From an uncultured Acidobacteriota bacterium (lineage in GTDB: Bacteria > Acidobacteriota > UBA6911 > RPQK01 > JAJDTT01), in NCBI GenBank assembly GCA_951812665.1, contig CATOST010000018.1, positions 372,001 through 436,000 on the forward strand: a stretch of DNA of 64,000 nt, in the 5' to 3' direction. The notes under the pieces are model-generated. The model had not been told where the DNA came from and made no database searches. It saw only the letters and a list, made by a program, of their open reading frames with translations. How positions within the stretch are numbered: position 1 is the first letter of the stretch; each line of letters starts with the position of its first letter. Shown in pieces: positions 24,968 through 34,097 of this stretch. The translations under genes were made by a program, and so were the position numbers.

Positions 24968-26832
24968 TATGACCTAACACATATTGGTCTTGGACGAATA
25001 TGGTGTGGAAGTATCTATCTGATCCAAGGGGAAAATCTTTTTATTTCAGACGATGGACCTTGACTCGCGCCTCTCTCTTCGCTATTGTATGACCTAATTA
25101 TATGGCCAGCCTCGTCAAGAAGATCATCCGGGGCCACCCCTACTACTACGCCCGGGTCTGCAAGCGCGTCGACGGCAAGCCCAAGATCGTCTCCCAGACC
25201 TATCTCGGCCGCGCCGACAAGATCCTCGAGAAATTCCGGGCCGGACCCGTCCCCGCCCAGCCTCGGGAGGCCGTCGTGCGCGAGTTCGGCGCCTCCACCG
25301 CCCTGCTCACCCTCGCCCGCCGCCTGCGGCTCGTCGAGCACATCGACCGCCATGTTCCCAAGCGCGGCTCCGGCCCCTCCGTCGGTCACTACCTGCTCGC
25401 CGCCGTCCTCAACCGCTGCCTCGCCCCCGGCTCCAAGGCCGGCCTCGCCCGCTGGTTCGATTCCACCGCCCTCGCCCGCCTGCTCCCCCTGCGCTCCCAC
25501 CAACTCACCAGCCAGCGCTTCTGGGACCACATGCACCGCATCCCCGTCTCTGCGATTCCGGCCATCGAACGCGACATCGTGACCGCCATGACCCGCGAGT
25601 TCGACCTCGATCTGCGCCAGGTGCTGTTTGACGCCACCAACTTCTTCACCTACATCGATTCCTTCAACGAGCGCTCCCAACTGGCCCAGCGCGGCCACAG
25701 CAAGGAGGGCCGCAGGTCGTTGCGCATCATCGGCGTGGCGCTGCTGGTCACGGCCGACTTCCGCCTGCCCCTGCTGCATCGCACCTATCCCGGCAACCGG
25801 CCCGATGCGCCGCTGTTCCAGAGCCTCGCCGCCGACTTGGCGCGGCGCTACCAGGAGATCGCCGCCGGCGCCGAGACGGTCACCTTGGTCTTCGACAAGG
25901 GCAACAACTCGCGCGAGAACCTGGACTGGGTCGAGCGCAGCCCGTTTCACTTCATCGGCTCGCTGGTGCCGACCCAGCACCCGGATCTGCTGGCCGTGGC
26001 GGCCGACGAGATGCGCTCGCTGGAGGCCGACGGGTTGACCGGCATGCGCGTCTACCGCACCGACTACGAGGTGTTCGGCGTCCAGCGCACGGTGCTGGTG
26101 ATCTGGAACCAGGCGCTGTTCGACGCCCAGTGCCGGACGCTGCTGCGCGAGATCGAGAAGCGGCGCCAGCACCTGCGTGCGCTGCAGCAACAGTTGCGCC
26201 GCTGGCGCGACGGCAAGATCCGTGGGGGGCGCAAGCCGGGCGTGGCCGCCACGCGCAAGAAGGTCGACGGCTGGCTGCGGGCCCGGCACATGCGGGACCT
26301 GTTCAACGTCCAGGTGCGTGAGGAGGACGGCCTGCCCAAGGTGAATTACCGGTTCCAGAGGGGCGCCTGGGAGCATCTGCAGCGCACGCTGCTGGGCAAG
26401 ACCTTGCTGTTCACCGACCAAGCGGACTGGAGCGACGCCGAGTTGGTGCGGGGCTACCGGGCCCAACATCATGTCGAGAGCGCCTTCCGGCAGCTGAAGG
26501 ACAGCGACTGTATCGCGATCCGGCCGCAATACCACTGGACGGACCAGAAGATCGCCGTGCATGTGTTCTGCTGCGTGCTGGCGCTGATGCTGTGCGGGCT
26601 GCTGCAGCGGGAACTGAGCCGCCACGGCGTGAAGGACTCAATTCCCGCACTGCTGGACGCGCTCCGCGGAATCCGCGAGGTCGACGTGCTCTATCCCGCT
26701 CGGGAGGAAGGCAGCGAGCCCGAACTCAGGACGACGCTCTCGCAGATGGGGGCCGAACAGCGGCGGATGTACGAAATCTTGGGTCTCGACAGCCACGCGA
26801 TCCAACCCCTGCCGCAGCCTCGTTAGGTCATA
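24968..26832 (+). mobile_element. IS1634-family insertion sequence
   Basis: The right end is TTAGGTCATA at 26823-26832, overlapping the last codons of the transposase. The inverted motif TATGACCTAA occurs twice on the left, at 24968-24977 (11-base match TATGACCTAAC) and at 25088-25097. The outer copy gives 1865 bp, normal for the family; the inner copy would leave only four bases before the transposase ATG. The element appears complete with an intact transposase, so it may be active. Confidence 0.75.
25102..26826 (+). CDS. IS1634-family transposase
   Basis: 574 residues beginning MASLVKKIIRGHPYYYARV, the usual opening of this IS4-superfamily group. DDE residues are visible: Asp in QVLFDATNFFTYID (about 175), Asp in VTLVFDKGNNSREN (about 265) and Glu in HHVESAFRQLKDSD (about 460), the last with the family's R and W context (IRPQYHWTDQKIAVHVF). 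Codon use is even richer in GC at third positions than in neighbouring genes. Full length, no frameshift. The stop codon lies within the right inverted repeat. Confidence 0.95.
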   Translation: MASLVKKIIRGHPYYYARVCKRVDGKPKIVSQTYLGRADKILEKFRAGPVPAQPREAVVREFGASTALLTLARRLRLVEHIDRHVPKRGSGPSVGHYLLAAVLNRCLAPGSKAGLARWFDSTALARLLPLRSHQLTSQRFWDHMHRIPVSAIPAIERDIVTAMTREFDLDLRQVLFDATNFFTYIDSFNERSQLAQRGHSKEGRRSLRIIGVALLVTADFRLPLLHRTYPGNRPDAPLFQSLAADLARRYQEIAAGAETVTLVFDKGNNSRENLDWVERSPFHFIGSLVPTQHPDLLAVAADEMRSLEADGLTGMRVYRTDYEVFGVQRTVLVIWNQALFDAQCRTLLREIEKRRQHLRALQQQLRRWRDGKIRGGRKPGVAATRKKVDGWLRARHMRDLFNVQVREEDGLPKVNYRFQRGAWEHLQRTLLGKTLLFTDQADWSDAELVRGYRAQHHVESAFRQLKDSDCIAIRPQYHWTDQKIAVHVFCCVLALMLCGLLQRELSRHGVKDSIPALLDALRGIREVDVLYPAREEGSEPELRTTLSQMGAEQRRMYEILGLDSHAIQPLPQPR

Positions 26833-26904
26833 CGGACTGTCTTCTCTATGTCTATGAAACAAAAGAACTTATCTTTATTCTGTGGTTCAACGTGGTAAAC
26901 TCGG

Positions 26905-26921
26905 GCTAGCCCGCATTTCTC
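26905..26921 (+). repeat. Left arm of a 17-bp perfect inverted repeat flanking the group II intron
   Basis: GCTAGCCCGCATTTCTC here is exactly repeated in inverse at 29861-29877. If the intron between is removed, the arms bound an element of about 250 bp, so they look like the ends of a MITE or IS remnant. The left arm overlaps the palindrome GGGCTAGCCC, a stem of the kind that group IIC introns use as target. Confidence 0.8.
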
Positions 26922-27430
26922 GGTGCGCCGTGGAAAGGCGCTTTCTCCTAGCGGGTGCGAAACCCGCCCGGCAACTGTCGCTCCAGCCGGTAGCAGTCGG
27001 AGCGGTTCATGGAGGCAACGATATGGACTGAAGCACTCCGATGTCAAAGGGTCGCGTCAGGCGACTCAGCGAGTCCGCAGGCCGCAACGTGTGAACGCTG
27101 CGCAGGCCTCGAAACGGGTAATGCGGAAGCCGACCCGCCTGAGAAACGGGGAAGGCTGGCAGCGGTCGGGAAGCGAGCGACGCGAGCACCGGCCGGTTCC
27201 GCCGGGGTAATGGCGGTGGCATGTGGGCAAGAGGGAGAGGGTAGCAACACGGGAAGCCCCGCCGGTGGCGTGGCACGCGCCAACCGGGAACCCGTGAGGG
27301 TCGGCCTGGGCCGTCGGGGTGGCGGAGAGGCCCGTAGTACTGGAGAAGCCGGGTAACTCCGGTGGAGGGAAGGGGCCTTGGTTCGAGAACCGCGTTGGAC
27401 GGGGGAAAGGACGTGAAGACTGGTGAGAAC

Positions 27431-28864
27431 CTAGGAGGCTGTCCGAGAACTCTGCACTGAGCGACGTTCGTCCATGACAACGCTCATGGGCGATGGTCGT
27501 TGGCTTGGAAGGCCATCGAATCCCGGCCTTCAAAGCCGTTGAATTCTGGATTTTGCTCTATTTTCGACTCGAAAAAGTCCGATAGAGGGCGATTTTTGAC
27601 CTCATGCGTTCTCATCGCCCCTTTTTTACGCCCAAACCGCCTGTTTCCCGAACTCCGGACACACTTCTCCCCGCAGTGCCGCAAAAATGATCTTTTTGAG
27701 GTTGTGCGCCACGCAGACCAAGGAGAACTCCCCCGCCACTTTCTCCCTGCCCCGCACCCCGAATCCCCGAAATCCCGAGTTCTTGATCTGTCCGAAAACC
27801 GGCTCCACGATGGTCTTGCGTCGTACGTAGATCGCTCGGCCTTCCGGTTGCGACATGCGCTCGTTCATGGCCCGTCGCAACGGCTCCTTCCCATCGCTCG
27901 TGATCGTGCGCGCCGCCCCCGACTTCGACCGGCAGCAACGACGGTAGTAGGGACAGGACCGGCACTCCTCGATGTCCCCTTGATACACCCGATGTCCCGT
28001 GCGACGGGCGGTCTTCAACCTCAGCATCTGCCCGCCGGGACAATGAAAGCCGTCCTGCTCCTCGTCGTAACGAAAGTCCGCCTTCACCAGGTGGCGTTTG
28101 CTCGCGTCGAGGTCGCCCTTCCCCCGCTTCTCTCCCCGGTCCGTCGCGATGTACGCTTCCACCTGACGATCCGACACCTCCTGCAGGTTCTTCCCCGAGT
28201 AGTACCCGTTGTCCAGACTCAGCTTCTCCGGCAACCGACCGCTCGTCTCCTCCACCTCATCCAAGGCCGGAGCCACTTCCTGGGAATCGTTCGCCTGTTG
28301 GCTCACGTGCTGCCCCACGATCACCTGCGACTTCCCGTCCACACTGATCTGCGCGTTGTACGCGTACTCGAAGTCCCCTTTGTCCTTCATGATCCGCGCC
28401 TCGGGGTCCGCAAAGCTGATCTGCTTTTTGTCCTCGATCTCCTGTCCCGGTCGAAGCTCCGCCTCCCGCGCTTCCAGCTTCTGCTTCATCTCCCGGACCT
28501 TCTTCAACCGCTGCTGCTTGTCGCGCAGGTCATCCGGCAGCTCATACCCGGTCCGCTCCTGGTAGGCCCGATCCTCTTCCTCGTCCTGAGCGTCCGCCTG
28601 CCGGGTCAGGGCTTCGATCTCCTCGCACAACTCCTGCTCCTTCTCCTTCAGCCGTCCGTAGCTCATCGCCTTGTGCTTCGAGCTGTTCGCCTTGAACTTG
28701 GAGCCGTCCAAGCTCACGTGTCCCAAACTCACCAGCCCCAGGGCCATCGCCAACTCCACCGTCTGCTTGAAGCAGGCCCGGAAGAACTCCCCGTGGTCCT
28801 TCCGGAAATCGCTCAACACCCGGAAGTTCGGGCAGTTCCTCCCCGCGATGTACATGAAACTGAG
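27431..28864 (-). mobile_element. IS1182-family element, one end deleted
   Basis: The element's end CTAGGAGGCTGTCCGAGAAC at 27431-27450 is present, about 175 bases past the transposase stop codon. The other terminal repeat and the first part of the transposase are missing: at about 28864 the sequence passes directly into the reverse transcriptase frame of the group II intron. A deletion that started inside the IS and ended inside the intron gene explains both losses. Confidence 0.85.
27626..28864 (-). pseudogene. IS1182-family transposase, N-terminally truncated
   Basis: About 410 residues remain, from FMYIAGRNCPNFRVLSDFRK to the end. The three acidic catalytic residues are kept: HVSLDGSKFKANSSKHKAMS, EKLSLDNGYYSGKNL and TIVEPVFGQIKNSGFRGFG. 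A cysteine cluster CPYYRRCC lies between the last two, as is usual in this family. The first 90 or so residues (DNA-binding part) are gone and no start codon is in place. An open frame runs upstream to 29413 but there it is only the antisense of the reverse transcriptase. Confidence 0.9.
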
Positions 28865-29482
28865 ATCTCCCCGTTGCTGAGCAACCTGTATATGCGTCGC
28901 TTCATTCTGGGCTGGAAGGTGCGGGGTTACGCCCGCCGCTTCAAGGCGGAAATCGTCAACTACGCAGACGACTTTGTGGTTCTGGGCCACGCTCCGGCCG
29001 CGATCATGCGGACGGCGGTCGAGGATCTGGCGAAGCGTCTGAAGCTGGCGCTGAACGCGGAGAAGACCCGGGAGGTGCGGGCGCCAGAGGAACCGTTCGA
29101 GTTCCTCGGCTACCGGATTGGACGCAACTACCGCCGGGACACGGGGCGATCCTACATCGGGACGCGCCCGAGTCCGGCGAGCGTTCAGAGCCTCTGCCGC
29201 AGGGTGAGCGAGCTGACCGAGAGGCGCTACGGGCTCCTGGAACCCGAGCGGGTGGTGGGACGTCTCAACCGGCTTCTGACCGGTTGGGCGAACTACTTCA
29301 CGCTGGGACAGGTGAGTCCCGCTTATGCGACGATCGATCGTCACGCGACCCGGCGGCTGCGCCGCAAGCACAAGGTGAGGGCCGGGACGTACGTGCGCTT
29401 CCCGGACGAGCAACTCTGGAAGGAGTGGGGACTCACCCGCCTTGGTCCGCGAACGGCCAGCTTTCCGTGGGCGAACGCATGA
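28864..29482 (+). pseudogene. Group II intron reverse transcriptase/maturase, C-terminal half
   Basis: Reads EISPLLSNLYMRRFILGW, then IVNYADDFVVLG with the YADD active site, then FEFLGYRIG and the maturase X domain with RLNRLLTGWANYFTLG. No H-N-H endonuclease is seen after it. About 220 residues of the normal N-terminal fingers are missing where the IS1182 fragment joins, so this is not a working gene. The stop codon is ten bases before intron domain V, the normal distance. Confidence 0.9.
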
Positions 29483-29492
29483 TCTCGTCCGA

Positions 29493-29525
29493 GAGCCGGA
29501 TGCGTTAGTAGCGCACGTCCGGTTC
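29493..29525 (+). ncRNA. Group II intron domain V
   Basis: A 33-base hairpin with arms GAGCCGGATGCG and CGCACGTCCGGTTC, the conserved catalytic core of group II ribozymes. The two-base bulge and the tip loop TTAGTAG fit the canonical fold. It is followed directly by a domain VI-like stem. Confidence 0.88.
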
Positions 29526-29671
29526 GATGAGCGGGGAGAGGAAACGTGGTCACGGTGGAGATTGAGGCACCGGCATGAAGGCGAAAGCCGCCGGCAACAG
29601 CGACTCCCTCCGACCTCCCGCCGTCGCGCCTCTCCTCGACTCTACTCAGGGGGCGTGACGATCGCGCAGGA

Positions 29672-29753
29672 TTTTCGCCCTCAGCGCGTGCTCGCGACCG
29701 AGAGCGTAGTGGTGACTACGTTTGAGGGCGCATGTGCGCGCTGAGGGCGAAAA
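29672..29753. repeat. Large hairpin, 17-bp perfect arms
   Basis: TTTTCGCCCTCAGCGCG (29672-29688) pairs with CGCGCTGAGGGCGAAAA (29737-29753). A second stem CGTAGT-GGTG-ACTACG lies inside at 29705-29720. It is part of the small inverted-repeat element left of 29877, outside the intron. Confidence 0.75.
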
Positions 29754-29860
29754 GACCAGCGAGCGCGCGCCCAGCGCAGTCGGTCCCGGAGAACCATTGG
29801 AAAAATTCGCGTAAATGTTCAAAAACAGATCTTTTTTCTCAATACGCACAGCGACCTGAT

Positions 29861-29877
29861 GAGAAATGCGGGCTAGC
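29861..29877 (-). repeat. Right arm of the 17-bp inverted repeat
   Basis: GAGAAATGCGGGCTAGC is the exact inverse of 26905-26921. Together they bound the intron-containing element. Confidence 0.8.
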
Positions 29878-29880
29878 AGG

Positions 29881-29940
29881 ACTTCCCCCATTTTTTTCGA
29901 GGTCATGAGAACAAGGGAAGCAGGTACAGACGAGGATCGG
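29881..29940 (-). repeat. R3 dispersed repeat, copy a
   Basis: The minus strand reads ACCTGCTTCCCTTGTTCTC and continues to AAAATGGGGGAAGT. About 80% identical over 60 bases to 49613-49673. No coding potential is apparent. It abuts the right arm of the inverted-repeat element. Confidence 0.55.
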
Positions 29941-29975
29941 CTCGAGGGAGGCCAATTCCCGTGTTCCGGCCCAAC

Positions 29976-30010
29976 CGTAGGGGCACCCCTTGTGGGTGCC
30001 CTCTTTCGTC
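29976..30010 (+). repeat. R4 hairpin repeat, copy a
   Basis: CGTAGGGGCACCCCTTGTGG, then GTGCCCTCTTTCGTC. The arms GGGCACCC and GGGTGCCC form a stable stem with a CTTGT loop. A second copy with two changes follows the esterase gene at 55135-55169. Related short hairpins of this wording are widespread in environmental genomes. Confidence 0.65.
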
Positions 30011-30147
30011 GCCGGATCAGTTGCCGGCCCGGGGAGGGCGACCACAAGGGTCGCCCCTGCGCACGGCGGATTCGAGGTTGTGAACCGAGAGGGACAAGCG
30101 GCTGCTCGAGGGCATCGAGCGTGCCGGGGCGACACTTATTGGAGTCT

Positions 30148-30324
30148 CTATTGATTGAACCGTTCGGCGACAACGCCCAGTATTACGACAAGAATCATGG
30201 TCACGAGGCCCATGATCCATCCTGATGCACCCTCTGTCCTCATCACGATCAACGAGATGACGGACAAACCCGTCAGGAATCCGAATATCCCTAGCTGTTT
30301 TGAGTTCCACTTGTGTTTTGCCAT
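30148..30324 (-). CDS. Small membrane protein, 58 aa, two predicted helices
   Basis: ATG 30322-30324 opens a frame of 58 codons ending TAG at 30148. The peptide starts MAKHKWNSKQLGIFGFLTG and has two hydrophobic stretches, about residues 12-28 (IFGFLTGLSVISLIVM) and 35-53 (GWIMGLVTMILVVILGVVA), joined by a short polar loop; the N-terminus is basic, so it would face the cytoplasm. AAGGA lies about 12 bases before the ATG. It stands alone in a gap between repeats and the porin gene. No family is recognised. The regular hydrophobic pattern and clean start argue for a real gene, though it could be a remnant. Confidence 0.5.
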   Translation of the reverse strand: MAKHKWNSKQLGIFGFLTGLSVISLIVMRTEGASGWIMGLVTMILVVILGVVAERFNQ

Positions 30325-30597
30325 GTTGTTGGCGCCATCCTTTTCTCAGTCACTTGGGTACCCAAACTTCTTAAGCGAACCTGTTGCGCTGCCCGTGGTT
30401 TTCTCTGCGTGGCAGGATCCACCGAGGGCGGCCACCTGTGGCGGATCGATGGAATCATGTACCAAGGGAACGGTCCGGATGGAATCTGCCATTAAAAGAG
30501 GATATTACGCCCTGCGGTGGAATCACACTGATCGTATGGGGAACCGCTGTCCCGTTCAACCGTCGATTGGAAATTGTCGAGCCGGAAAATAGGGGAT

Positions 30598-32169
30598 ATG
30601 GCCATGCAACCAGATATTCGACTGATTGGCTTCATGAATCGTTTCGGTGGGATGGCGAAGAAACGCAGATCTCCGTTTCTGGTGAACGGCATGTTGCTGG
30701 CAGGTTTCGCGACCGGCTTCGGTCTCGCCGAAGCGGGCAAAGATTGGCGCATGGCGTTACTGCAAGATCTTTCCACGACCTACCTGCAGGAGGAGGTGAC
30801 CGGGGAGATCTCCGAGGACGAGCGTGGACAGCGCCTGGATCGCCTCTTTCGTGAGTTGGGGCGTCGCTTGGCGGATTCCGGGGCCAAGGCGGTACCGGTT
30901 CGGCATATTGCCTCCTTGGCGTTGCTCGGCGCGGAGCTGGCGCCTCCCGATGACGAGAAGTCCACGGCTCCCGATCTCGAACGGCCGTCATCCTCTGAAG
31001 TGGTCGCGGAGCCCGTATCCGGCGAACTGCTTCAAACCAGGAGTTTGACCAAGGGCCAGGAGGGTTTTCGGCAAGCTGTCGAGCAGTTCCAGGAGTTGCC
31101 CCTCTCGGAGCGCATGGTCATGACCGGCGATGTCACCTCGGGGGTGCAGATGGCTACCGTATCCGGTGACTCGCCACATCTGACTTCGGTCTTCGGAAGG
31201 ACGCGCGTGAACTTCACCCTGCGAGCGCTGCCGGCCCGAAGCCAAGTCTGGGACGAGGGCTATTTTTTCGTTCAGATCGGGGCTGCGGGCGGTCCCTTCG
31301 ACAGCTCCGCGGTTGGCGGTCCCCAGTCTTTCACCAGCTTCAATGATGTCGCCAGCGATCGGAGCCGGTTCAACGAACCCATCGCGCGAGGAAATCTTTA
31401 CCTTGGAAAGGCTTTCTACGAACAGGGACTTCGCTGGGGTGACAATCGCCTGAGTGCCAGAGCCGGCGTTCTGGACATCTCGGACTACTTCGATACCAAT
31501 GAATTTGCCAACAACGAAATGAGGCAGTTCGTCAACAGTGCCTTTGTCAACGGTGCCGCCTACAAGACCGGAGTCGTCGCTCCAGGCTTGGTCGGAGAGT
31601 ATGAACGGCCTCTGAGTCACGAGAGACTCCGCGGCGTCGTGCTGCGGGTGGGCTACGCGGTTTCCAGGACCGAACGCGCCTTCACCTCCCCACTTTGGAC
31701 GACCGAAGCGGAACTGCGCACGGTGTTGGGAGACTATCCAGGCAACTGGCGCATCGGCATGACCCTCGGCAACGTCGCCGGCGAGGGAGGAGTACGGGGC
31801 ATCTACCTGAGTGCGGATCAATGGGTCACTCCGCGTGTCGGCGTCTTCGGGCGTTACGGCGTGGGAAACTCCGGTCCGGGATCCCTGGTTTTCGGACCGG
31901 TGCGGAATTCCTACTCCGGTGGGATCCAATGGCGGTTCGCTCGCGAAGGCCGCCCGGACTCCGCTCTCGGCTTCGCCTTCTCCCAGACGTTCGGGATCAA
32001 TGACGGAGAGTCGTTCTCCTCTGAGAAGGTGTTGGAGGCCTATTACCGCTGGCAGGTCACGCGAAGCTTCGCGGTGACCCCCGATTTTCAGCTGATCTTC
32101 GGATCGGGCGGCAGGTCAGCCGAGGGAACCCACGGCGTCGCCGGGGCTCGTGTCCATGTGAGCTTCTGA
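30598..32169 (+). CDS. OprB-family carbohydrate-selective porin
   Basis: Predicted 16-stranded outer-membrane barrel. After an N-terminal export region (hydrophobic LVNGMLLAGFATGFGLAEA, about residues 21-40) and a helical, acidic linker (about 45-165), the OprB barrel runs from about residue 180. Features of the family are the AGVLDISDYFDTNEFANNE segment, alternating aromatic beta strands, YYRWQVTRSFAVTPDFQLI near the end and a terminal Phe (HVHVSF-like tail, actual VHVSF). OprB porins admit glucose and other sugars. Start ATG 30598 or 30604: AGGGGA lies just before; the second gives better spacing. It is convergent with a broken SLC12 transporter gene. Confidence 0.85.
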   Translation: MAMQPDIRLIGFMNRFGGMAKKRRSPFLVNGMLLAGFATGFGLAEAGKDWRMALLQDLSTTYLQEEVTGEISEDERGQRLDRLFRELGRRLADSGAKAVPVRHIASLALLGAELAPPDDEKSTAPDLERPSSSEVVAEPVSGELLQTRSLTKGQEGFRQAVEQFQELPLSERMVMTGDVTSGVQMATVSGDSPHLTSVFGRTRVNFTLRALPARSQVWDEGYFFVQIGAAGGPFDSSAVGGPQSFTSFNDVASDRSRFNEPIARGNLYLGKAFYEQGLRWGDNRLSARAGVLDISDYFDTNEFANNEMRQFVNSAFVNGAAYKTGVVAPGLVGEYERPLSHERLRGVVLRVGYAVSRTERAFTSPLWTTEAELRTVLGDYPGNWRIGMTLGNVAGEGGVRGIYLSADQWVTPRVGVFGRYGVGNSGPGSLVFGPVRNSYSGGIQWRFAREGRPDSALGFAFSQTFGINDGESFSSEKVLEAYYRWQVTRSFAVTPDFQLIFGSGGRSAEGTHGVAGARVHVSF

Positions 32170-32193
32170 TCGCGTTTCGGACGGTTCTTCTGC

Positions 32194-33705
32194 TCACTCG
32201 ATCAGGATGGACTCGCGGGTGTGGACGAACAGCACGTCGTTCGCCCCGCCGAAGATTCGAAGCGACTGTTCCGCCTCATCAGACTGCAGGGTGGCGGCCG
32301 TCAGACCGCCGATGACCAGATCGGCCTTGGAGGATAGGTTCGAAACCTCTTGCTCCAGGTCTTCTTGCGTGGCGCAGCAGACGGAAGTCCCGAAATGCCC
32401 GGCATCTGAAGCGTTTGAGCGAGCGCCGTGTCGAAAGAGGGGCAGATAAGCGAGTCCACGAAGATGCCCGCTCCGCTGATCTCGCTACGTTCGATGAGCC
32501 CTTTCACATGGGACCGCGCCTGCACTTCCCGGGTGTAGGAATAATCCCCCTGAAAGAACTGGATTAAATGTCCGAATCCGTGGCGGTGGCTGATCCACCG
32601 TAGAAGATCAAAATGTCCGAGCCGGCGTTCACCGAAACGGGTGACTGCGATGATCGACGGTCTCCAGCCTCCTTCCGGATTTTCCACCTGAATCTTTTGC
32701 AGAATGATCCGAAGGCGTCGCGTCAGTTGAAACATGGTTCCCTGAAAAAATCGCCGTCAGGTCGAGCTCCCCCTTGCGCGTTCGACTCAGTCCGAAATAG
32801 GCGGCCACCATCAGCGATATCGCGAGCAGCGCGTAGAGCACGTTCATCTGGATCATCATCAGCCCGCACCGGTTCCCGGGCTTTGCCCCGACCCCTTTTC
32901 AGGAAGCGTTTCAATTTGGGAACGGGAAGAACGTTGTCTCGGGACAGCGCTTGAAGCGTCCGGGGAGCCACGAGGATCGAGCCCAGAGCCGAGGAGAGAG
33001 CGGCAGCGCCCAAACCCACGTAGATCGCCGGGCCCCAGAGGGCGATTCTGGCCATGATGAACTGATCGCCGGCGAGTGCTTCCGGTGTCGCACTCTGGGC
33101 GAGCTTGACGGCCACCAATGCGTAAACGACCATGCCTGCCAATGTCGCGCCGATGGTCCCCAACGGAATGCTCTTCTGGGGATTCCTCAGGTCACCGGAG
33201 AGACCGAGGCCCGCGATCATGCCCGTGAAGGCGGGGAAACAGGTCGCGAAGACGATTCCGAAGGCGTCGCCGCCTTCGATTCGAGTCGTCAGATTCAGTC
33301 CGTCGGGCCGGATCGACTCGGGACCTTGTCCCAGAAGGAACACCGAGATCGCCGCCCCCAGAATCGCACTGACGACCCAGAGCAAGCCGACGCCGAGTTT
33401 GGCGCCAACGTAAGCATCATCACCACCAGCAAAAGCGTACAGGGAAGGCTCACCCAGCAGGGATCTGGGTCCAGTTCGTACTTCATTGAGGCCCACTCGA
33501 AGACCCAACGACGACTAAAGATCACATTCCAGATCGGAGAAACGGAAAATTTCTGAGGGCAAACAGGAATGTAGATAACGGGTGGTACCAGAAAAATGTG
33601 GCTGCATTGATCCCGAGCCCAGCGGCGATCAACAATCCTGACATTCGGATTTGACCGGATCGGAAGCCGTACCCCAGGCAAAGTGCCAGACGTGCCTGAC
33701 ACCAC
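32194..33705 (-). pseudogene. SLC12/APC-family cation-chloride cotransporter-like permease, broken
   Basis: Read on the minus strand. Near 33705 a degraded N-terminus resembles GTLPGV-type openings. A long piece in one frame (about 33508-32850) has FTGMIAGLGLSGDLRNPQ, SIPLGTIGATLAGMVVY and LQALSRDNVLPVPKLK, typical of bacterial SLC12-like permeases. A second frame (32735-32340) carries GGWRPSIIAVTRFGERR and a soluble C-terminal domain. A third frame carries the true end, from LSSKADLVIGGL to VLFVHTRESILIE and a TGA at 32194. At least three frame changes and missing membrane segments mean no functional product. The ends are well preserved, so decay is fairly recent. Confidence 0.8.
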
Positions 33706-33722
33706 GGATCTTGTCTGGCGTT

Positions 33723-33935
33723 TCAGCTCGTTCCCACATGGCGTACATCTAAGTTCCCGATACCATCTCCAGACGAAGCCGTGCGCCCACTGGATTTCAT
33801 CACCGCGGCGTTTCCCTTTTCAGCCGAAATCACCTTCTGCTCGTCGCCGGCAGAGAAGTTGAGATCGACGTATCTGGTGGCCGTTATGGCCAGAGCGATG
33901 CTGGGAACCGTTGTCAGTGAAAGGATGTTGCCCAT
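33723..33935 (-). CDS. Hypothetical small protein, 70 aa
   Basis: Starts MGNILSLTTVPSIALAITAT after GGGA seven bases upstream. Only weak hydrophobicity at the N-terminus; the remainder is polar (SAGDEQKVISAEKGNAAVMK). No family recognised. It lies just upstream of the broken transporter and may be a remnant rather than a gene. Confidence 0.25.
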   Translation of the reverse strand: MGNILSLTTVPSIALAITATRYVDLNFSAGDEQKVISAEKGNAAVMKSSGRTASSGDGIGNLDVRHVGTS

Positions 33936-34097
33936 GTCGTGTCCCAATTTGCCTTTCGGTCGTACAGAAGGAAACGAAACAAAATTTGGCTTCCCTCTGC
34001 CACGACAGGTTCCCTCGGACTATCTTCGGAGCTCACGCGAAAATACCTGCCGGTCAGTTTAGCGTTCGGCTCGCCGGCCTTGGGGTTGACCATCAAC
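33936..34097. other. Intergenic stretch without recognised features
   Basis: About 160 bases between two minus-strand genes. I see no gene, clear terminator or repeat here. Confidence 0.4.

Larger units (their letters stand above)
26923..29648 (+). mobile_element. Group II intron, degraded, interrupted by IS1182
   Basis: The 5' end GTGCGCC at 26923 and the following 500 bases of paired sequence (for example AGCGGGTGCGAAACCCGCCC) are typical ribozyme domain I sequence. A reverse transcriptase tail (28864-29482) is followed at 29493-29525 by a canonical domain V hairpin with GAGCCGGA and TCCGGTTC arms and a GCGTTAGTAGCGC tip. A domain VI-like stem (GAGCGGGGAGAG with CTCTCCTCGACTC) ends near CTACTCAG at 29648. 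The intron starts one base after the left arm of an inverted repeat. The IS1182 insertion and a deletion remove the first half of the reverse transcriptase, so it cannot move on its own. The 3' boundary is approximate. Confidence 0.8.

Noticed and set aside
27500-28860. Long plus-strand frame running into the reverse transcriptase
   Set aside because: This part is only the antisense of the IS1182 transposase; the reverse transcriptase motifs begin at 28864.
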